Assembly: GCA_021778165.1 (NCBI GenBank)
Contig: JAJYCU010000007.1
Span: 1-11,863 of the forward strand
Length of the DNA: 11,863 nt
DNA from: a bacterium
GTDB taxonomy: Bacteria; Patescibacteria; Saccharimonadia; Saccharimonadales; UBA4665
Direction: 5' to 3'
The stretch's first letter is position 1. Each line of letters starts with the position of its first letter. Below are positions 7,539 through 11,863 of this stretch, one piece after another. Under the pieces are notes generated by a model. It did no database searches. It saw only the letters and a program-made list of their open reading frames with translations, and was not told where the DNA came from. Both the position numbers and the translations under genes were made by a program.

Positions 7539-8326
7539 TAGATGTCCTCCCCGCCGGGTCTTTGGCCAGTGCCCTTAGTCACGACATCAGCGGTCAAATC
7601 ATCTATATTGATCAATTGCTGTCTGGTGGAGGTATCGGGGTTATAAGAATCATAGTAGAGTTCAATTAACTCTTGAGTATCTAGAGGTAAGCCCTGAAGA
7701 CCACACTCAGACAGTCCAGCAAGAACAGATTGGACCCGATTTCTTAATTCTGTTTTAGCTGTCTCAAGTACACTCTCATTTATAACAATATGAGGATTTT
7801 TTTTCGAGAAAAGTTTGATTAAGCCAAACAAAAAACTTTTACTGCCATATGCGCCACTTTGTGAGCCTGGAGTCGGATAAAAAGGAATTACAATATAAAA
7901 AAGCTTATCCATAATGTTTGCTTTGGCACTTACAGCTTCAATAAAATCTAGGTAGTTTGCCATCAGAAGAGAAAGCAACATGTTGTCTTGTTCCATCCTG
8001 ATCTTATCAAGCTTATCAATGTATGGTTTTAAATCAATCTTTTGCGAATGAATATATATTTGGATTGGAAAATAGAGTGAGTTTAAAAAACCTTGATAAC
8101 TATATTCGATTGCTTCTTGTTCTGTCTGACTCATCAGATCAAAATTAATACTTTTAACCATTATGACTGATCTGAATGAACCATCGTTCATTATTACGAC
8201 ACCGTCTCTTATTTCTGCAAAATCCAGTATATTTTGACTACTATTAGGATTGAAGTTTGTTTTAACGGTTGTTGATTGGGGTATATTTTGTCCCTGGATA
8301 ATTGGTTGTTTTTGTTGAGGATTCAT
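7538..8326 (-). CDS. Stand-alone VirB4/TraC N-terminal-like protein (262 aa)
   Basis: This protein has no Walker motifs. After a Gln/Pro/Asn-rich N-terminus (1-32), residues about 33-100 match the pattern of the N-terminal domain of TraC/VirB4-like ATPases: DGVVIMNDGSFRSVIMV (41-57), a helix with SQTEQEAIEYSYQGFLNSL (66-84), then the strand FPIQIYIHSQ (86-95) and LKPYIDKL. Later features are a helical region (110-140), a strand KLFYIVIPFY (141-150) and a helix with LRNRVQSVLAGLSECGL (194-210). The tail is polar. The gene ends one base inside the VirB4 start, and its last codons carry VirB4's Shine-Dalgarno. I infer that it works in complex with the ATPase as a split-off N-terminal domain, perhaps contacting membrane partners such as the PrgI-like protein. 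Its start lies 14 bases after the PrgI-like gene's stop with only a weak GTGGG ahead of it. Confidence 0.82.
   Translation of the reverse strand: MNPQQKQPIIQGQNIPQSTTVKTNFNPNSSQNILDFAEIRDGVVIMNDGSFRSVIMVKSINFDLMSQTEQEAIEYSYQGFLNSLYFPIQIYIHSQKIDLKPYIDKLDKIRMEQDNMLLSLLMANYLDFIEAVSAKANIMDKLFYIVIPFYPTPGSQSGAYGSKSFLFGLIKLFSKKNPHIVINESVLETAKTELRNRVQSVLAGLSECGLQGLPLDTQELIELYYDSYNPDTSTRQQLINIDDLTADVVTKGTGQRPGGEDI
7546..7550 (-). promoter_or_regulatory. Strong Shine-Dalgarno for virB4
   Basis: GGAGG lies 7 bases before the virB4 ATG at 7538, inside the last codons of the upstream gene. It is the clearest ribosome-binding site in the window and fixes the virB4 start at 7538. Combined with the TAATG overlap, it suggests both reinitiation and independent initiation of the ATPase. 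Confidence 0.8.
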
Positions 8327-8340
8327 TTATTGCCCACTAT

Positions 8341-9282
8341 TTATCTCAAAGAAATAACGACTTCCTTTGAATCATCGTTTTTGTTTATTTCTTTTGCTAA
8401 CGTTTGAATACTTAAATTGTTGTTGCTTGCTAGATTGATTATAGCATTGTTTATTTGTTTTGGCTGCTGCTTATGAGTGTTTTCTTCTATCTGTTTAGGT
8501 AAGGGCTGACCGGGTTTTGAACCAACTTTTCTAAGGTTGGAAGTAGCCAGTTTTTTAGCTTCGTTTTTTCGCAAAAGTTCATCGTATTGCTGGTCATCCA
8601 TTTTATTGATACTGCTATCATCTACAGTCTCCCCTCGAACCATGTTAATTAAATAATTTTTATGTTCACTTGTCTTTTGATTGACAACATTTTCAATTTG
8701 ACTTGCTGTTTGGCTAGTACTCGGATCAAACAAATCATACTCTTCTTCTGGAGTACTTTCTGTTGGTTGGATTAGCATTTGGCTTGAAGGATCAATTAAC
8801 CTTTCGGTGTTGCTGTTTGTTCCGTATACATCAATAACCTGGGGATTATAGTCGATGTTCTTAATAGCCCAGCCTCTTGAGTCTATAGTTTCTGAAAGCC
8901 GCCTCAGACGATTTCTTATTTCTGTTTGATTTAAATCTTTGACTATATTTTTGTTATCTTTTTTTGGGACTGTAATTTCGACTAGATTTTTGATTCCGAA
9001 TTGATCCCAGATTCTTTTTCGAGGTCTAATCAAAAAACTAATTTTGGCTATCGCCCATATCTCAGTCGGCTGGTCTTTTATAAAAGGAAAAGCTATGAAA
9101 GAAAAAAAAGCAGTCGGTGGCAGAAACATCAAAAGTAGAAAGTAGACTCTTTTGGTTAAGGCTAAAAATGTTAAGTAAGCAAAAAAAATAGCAACCAGTA
9201 GGTACATAAATTGTCTAAAAGTGAACGGCCCAAGGATATGATCCTCGGCCTCGATATCTTGGATTACTTTATAGGTAGCCAT
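8341..9282 (-). CDS. PrgI-family membrane protein with long cytoplasmic tail (313 aa)
   Basis: PrgI-family proteins are small inner-membrane components found next to VirB4 in Gram-positive-type conjugation and secretion loci. The family signature is at the N-terminus: MATYKVIQDIEAEDHILGPF (1-20), then FRQFMYLL leading into two membrane segments (about 24-43 and 46-68). A short loop follows and then FLIRPRKRIWDQ (83-94), also typical. The remaining 200 residues are hydrophilic and probably cytoplasmic, rich in Asn, Gln, Lys and Glu, much longer than in minimal PrgI proteins. I chose the ATG at 9282 over a TTG at 9288. The ATG gives the canonical N-terminus, and the TTG directly abuts the -10 box, so it would lie upstream of the predicted transcription start. 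The gene heads the run of closely spaced genes ending at 1023. Confidence 0.88.
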   Translation of the reverse strand: MATYKVIQDIEAEDHILGPFTFRQFMYLLVAIFFAYLTFLALTKRVYFLLLMFLPPTAFFSFIAFPFIKDQPTEIWAIAKISFLIRPRKRIWDQFGIKNLVEITVPKKDNKNIVKDLNQTEIRNRLRRLSETIDSRGWAIKNIDYNPQVIDVYGTNSNTERLIDPSSQMLIQPTESTPEEEYDLFDPSTSQTASQIENVVNQKTSEHKNYLINMVRGETVDDSSINKMDDQQYDELLRKNEAKKLATSNLRKVGSKPGQPLPKQIEENTHKQQPKQINNAIINLASNNNLSIQTLAKEINKNDDSKEVVISLR

Positions 9283-9288
9283 AAGCAA

Positions 9289-9318
9289 ATTATATCAAAA
9301 AATGTATTTAAACCTTAA
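9289..9318 (-). promoter_or_regulatory. Extended -10 promoter giving a probable leaderless mRNA
   Basis: On the - strand TGATATAAT (9289-9297) is a perfect extended -10 element. A weak -35 candidate, TTAAGG (9313-9318), sits 18 bases upstream. Usual spacing puts the transcription start at 9282, the A of the PrgI-like gene's ATG, so the mRNA would have no 5' leader. No Shine-Dalgarno is visible in the 67-base gap, which agrees. This is probably the operon's main internal promoter. Confidence 0.6.
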
Positions 9319-9343
9319 GTGAGCCACAGATAATAATGCTAAA

Positions 9344-9355
9344 AGTTAATTAACT
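9344..9355. repeat. 12-bp perfect palindrome at the end of the VirB6-like gene
   Basis: AGTTAATTAACT is fully self-complementary and spans the stop codon at 9350-9352. Flanking GCTA (9338-9341) and TAGC (9355-9358) extend the symmetry imperfectly. It has no loop or T-tract that would make it a good terminator. It lies about 26 bases upstream of the -35 candidate of the PrgI-like promoter, so an operator is possible but unproven; an AT-rich chance palindrome is also plausible. Confidence 0.3.
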
Positions 9356-11863
9356 AGCGCTACCATCGTCAGACTCACCGGTTTCGTCGGTTGGCTTTTG
9401 GTCTTGTCCACCCGAATTTTGCATTGGCATCATCTGGGCTTTGTATAATTGATAAAGCTGAGTCCTTTTAGCTTCTTCAATTAAATCTTTAATCTTCATT
9501 TTAACACCCGATAAAGGTGATTCTATTTCCTGTGACAAGACCATATCGCCAAATGCTTGAGAGGTTTGTGGAGCGCTGGCTCCGGTCGCTTCATAAATCG
9601 AGGCCAGTGTTGCTAAATGCTTAATGTAACTAGATTCTGTATCTCTCAATTCGCTTACAATCTTTTGAATATCGGCCGGCATCTCATCTGGCTTAGACAT
9701 GTCTACACCGCTATCTTGAACAGTTTTTCTAAGACCAGTTAGCTTCTGTCCTAGTTTTTCTGTAGTAGAAACGTAATAAGGGCTTAACGCTTCAATGGTT
9801 CCTGGGTTAACCGATGCCATTTGTTGTGGCATCTTAGTGGCTGTAATGTTTTCTGAAGCAGCTTCGTTAATATCTGCCGCGATATTTACACCACCAGCTT
9901 TCGGAATTGAAATAACCCCGGGAGCATTTTCCTGTTGCATTTGATTACCTTGAGTAGATACCTGTCCTGTTTGGAAAATTGATTTTCCGGGAATAATCTT
10001 GCCATTTTTGTCGGTTAGCTCATTTATTACTTTATCAACGGAACCTAATTGAACTTTTGCTCCTGGCGCGAGATCGTGTCTATTTTTAGCCGCTGCCATA
10101 GCCGAATTTTCTAAAATATCTCGTTGTGCTGTTTGTCTGTCACCACCGGCAGCAATAACTGTATCTTCAACCATTTTTGCAAAACCACCTTCGCCGACAC
10201 CATATCCATCGGAAGTAGATGCTTTAAGTCCAGGCGCAATTCTTCTGAAAGTATTTTCTCCGACAGACTTAACCGCCCTTTCGACAGAAGCTGCATCTTG
10301 TTTTATTCGTCTTCGCTGTACTGGTGATATGTCAGCTCCTGGAGCTATACCGTTATCTCTCCTGAATTTATTCTCTAGCTCTTTCTCGATGCCCTTAACA
10401 TCTCGGCCATGAATCATTCCGGCAGACAACATCGCACTACTACCGGCTATATTTGCTAAATCAGGACTCTTCTTAGCCGCTTCTCTGGAAACTGCCTGAG
10501 CTTGAGAGGCTAGCGAATCGTATCTGGACCGAGCACCGGACGGGTTAACACCAACTCTAGGCGCTAACGCTCTGAATTGCTCTACTTTATTCATGGCTTT
10601 ATTAAGTTTTTTAAGTCCACGATCTTCAGAGAATCTCTCCCCTGCAGCCGACTTTGTGGCATATTTTTCTTTCTGGCCTTGCTTAAGTCCAGCCATAGTT
10701 TTCTTGTATCTCTCGCCCTTAAGCGCCTTGTTGAGCATCCCATAGGTCGAACCAACCAACCCTCCAGATAATTTGAAGGAAAATGGAATCAAAAAAATAG
10801 GAACTAGCATAGCGAAAATAGCCATTAGTTTATCAATAAAACTGCTTATTCCACCTCCACTGTAGTTGAACAAAGAAAATGCGGCAATTTGAGAAATTGC
10901 ATAAACCGCAAAAACAATCGGGTACACCATTAAGGTTTTTACTAATAGTTGCCACCATTTTTTAAAATACTTATCGGTATTCGGAAGTATATAAAGTATA
11001 AAAGCGATCGGAGAAACTAATAGTAGAAAAACTATTATTATTTGTCTTAGAGCTAGAGTCACGAAGGTGGCCACTAAAAATAAAATAGCTGGAATCAATA
11101 AGAACAATAATATGAATCCAACGAAACCATAACTTAGTGGATCAAGTGCAAATAATCCGACTATCATTGCGCTAAAACCGACTGGTCCAGAGAAGTTTGT
11201 TGTTGATATGCTCAGACTGGAAAACGGAGCGGTCATTAGAGCTACGATTCCTTTTCCAATAATATTAAACACATCAATCATTCCAACTACGATATAAATT
11301 GATAAGTTAGACAGAATTACCATTAAAACGAGTCTTGGAACAATTTTTTTAATCGTATAAGAATCAAGTAAGCTACCCCCGATAGTTTCTCCAAAAACTA
11401 CAATCAAAAGTATTAAGACTAAAATTATGTTGGCGATAATTCGGAAATTAGACCAAGCTTGATAGAATTGACTATTGCTTCCGATGAATTGAGAAGAGTC
11501 AATGTTTAGAAGTTTAGCCAAAATATCATTGTAAAATCCTGCTACCGCCCTAGAAATACCGTCTATTATTGGACAAATTACCCATGATAAATTAAAAAAT
11601 CCCGATACAGTGCATGATGTATTTACACTAGGCTGGGCTGGTGCTGTAGTGCCACCACCGTTTGCCGGTGGTACAACTGGAGTAGTGGTAGCCTGGGTAA
11701 CTACTGGGGCAGCCCCGACGAAACCAGTTAAAGATATGTTTTGACCAGAACTTGTTGAGCTGTTTGTTTTGCTTGGTTGATTGGGACCGAGACAACTAGT
11801 TACCGAGGTTGTTGAATTACCTATTTTTCTAGGGAATGTATCGGGTTTAGAGGAATAATAGTA
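9350..11863 (-). CDS. VirB6/TrbL-like polytopic membrane protein, 5'-partial
   Basis: VirB6/TrbL-type proteins form the polytopic inner-membrane core of type IV secretion systems. The frame is open to the window edge (837 residues visible) with no ATG, GTG or TTG between 11521 and the edge. The TTG at 11521 is therefore probably an internal Leu codon, and the real start lies outside. Visible residues 1-83 are Ser/Thr/Pro/Gly-rich (a TTTPVVPPANGGGTT-type linker) with Cys24, probably exterior. Residues 84-115 include two cysteines (84, 97) and a semi-hydrophobic stretch (GFFNLSWVICPI). Membrane segments follow at about 142-160, 174-196, 231-265, 268-294, 310-332 and 346-364. The block LALRQIIIVFLLLVSPIAF (270-288) and the KKWW motif (301-304) are the most family-like parts. 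From about 375 the protein is a 460-residue polar, Ala/Lys/Gln-rich tail, probably cytoplasmic. It ends 67 bases before the PrgI-like gene, on the same strand. Confidence 0.87.
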   Translation of the reverse strand, partial: YYYSSKPDTFPRKIGNSTTSVTSCLGPNQPSKTNSSTSSGQNISLTGFVGAAPVVTQATTTPVVPPANGGGTTAPAQPSVNTSCTVSGFFNLSWVICPIIDGISRAVAGFYNDILAKLLNIDSSQFIGSNSQFYQAWSNFRIIANIILVLILLIVVFGETIGGSLLDSYTIKKIVPRLVLMVILSNLSIYIVVGMIDVFNIIGKGIVALMTAPFSSLSISTTNFSGPVGFSAMIVGLFALDPLSYGFVGFILLFLLIPAILFLVATFVTLALRQIIIVFLLLVSPIAFILYILPNTDKYFKKWWQLLVKTLMVYPIVFAVYAISQIAAFSLFNYSGGGISSFIDKLMAIFAMLVPIFLIPFSFKLSGGLVGSTYGMLNKALKGERYKKTMAGLKQGQKEKYATKSAAGERFSEDRGLKKLNKAMNKVEQFRALAPRVGVNPSGARSRYDSLASQAQAVSREAAKKSPDLANIAGSSAMLSAGMIHGRDVKGIEKELENKFRRDNGIAPGADISPVQRRRIKQDAASVERAVKSVGENTFRRIAPGLKASTSDGYGVGEGGFAKMVEDTVIAAGGDRQTAQRDILENSAMAAAKNRHDLAPGAKVQLGSVDKVINELTDKNGKIIPGKSIFQTGQVSTQGNQMQQENAPGVISIPKAGGVNIAADINEAASENITATKMPQQMASVNPGTIEALSPYYVSTTEKLGQKLTGLRKTVQDSGVDMSKPDEMPADIQKIVSELRDTESSYIKHLATLASIYEATGASAPQTSQAFGDMVLSQEIESPLSGVKMKIKDLIEEAKRTQLYQLYKAQMMPMQNSGGQDQKPTDETGESDDGSAS

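Noticed and set aside
10111..10771. Three short open frames on both strands inside the VirB6-like tail
   Set aside because: They are frame shadows of the long polar tail, without starts supported by ribosome-binding sites.
11654..11672. 7-base GC-rich hairpin (ACCACCG / CGGTGGT) near the right edge
   Set aside because: It is explained by Pro and Gly codons in the linker of the VirB6-like protein, is in mid-gene, and has no T-tract.
1..11863. Recoded UGA (as in Gracilibacteria/Absconditabacteria)
   Set aside because: Trp is encoded by TGG, no gene has in-frame TGA, and TGA serves as stop at 1577 and 3353.
1..11863. Mobile element or prophage origin of the cluster
   Set aside because: I see no integrase, transposase, relaxase, terminal repeats, tRNA or attachment site in the window, and recF next door suggests a chromosomal location. 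The flanks outside the window remain unseen.

Overview
The window is a densely coding, AT-rich piece of bacterial chromosome that uses the standard code: TGA ends two genes and tryptophan is TGG. I read it as a Patescibacteria/CPR genome, most likely Saccharibacteria (TM7)-like. The basis is a compact VirB6-like / PrgI / VirB4-type cluster with a large orphan membrane protein and a secreted cell-wall hydrolase, next to recF. This placement comes from family resemblance recalled without a search, so it is probable rather than proven.

Layout. Positions 1-1020 on the + strand hold recF, cut off at its 5' end by the window edge. Everything else is on the - strand, reading right to left: a VirB6/TrbL-like polytopic protein (11863-9350, 5' end outside the window); a 67-base gap with an extended -10 promoter; a PrgI-family protein (9282-8341); a stand-alone VirB4/TraC N-terminal-like protein (8326-7538); the VirB4-type ATPase (7538-5700); a 777-residue orphan membrane protein (5686-3353); a secreted two-domain peptidoglycan hydrolase with an NlpC/P60 C-terminus (3356-1959); and two small membrane-anchored proteins of 126 and 185 residues (1957-1577 and 1580-1023). 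The last gene converges on recF with 2 bases between the stop codons. No gene-free stretch exceeds 70 bases, and I found no RNA gene, CRISPR array, insertion sequence or integrase.

How the parts fit. From the PrgI gene leftward, successive genes are separated by at most 14 bases or overlap (TAATG, ATGA, ATGA), so they look like one translationally coupled operon. Its products make a plausible cell-envelope machine: a cytoplasmic motor (VirB4 plus its split-off N-terminal part), an inner-membrane core (PrgI-like and VirB6-like), a large anchored protein with a putative exterior Cys-rich end, a wall hydrolase to open peptidoglycan, and two small anchored accessory proteins. No relaxase, VirD4 coupling protein, VirB11, or outer-membrane core (VirB7/9/10) is present in the window. 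This suits a single-membrane system or one whose remaining parts lie elsewhere. DNA uptake, conjugation-like transfer and host-cell contact are all possible roles; the sequence does not decide between them.
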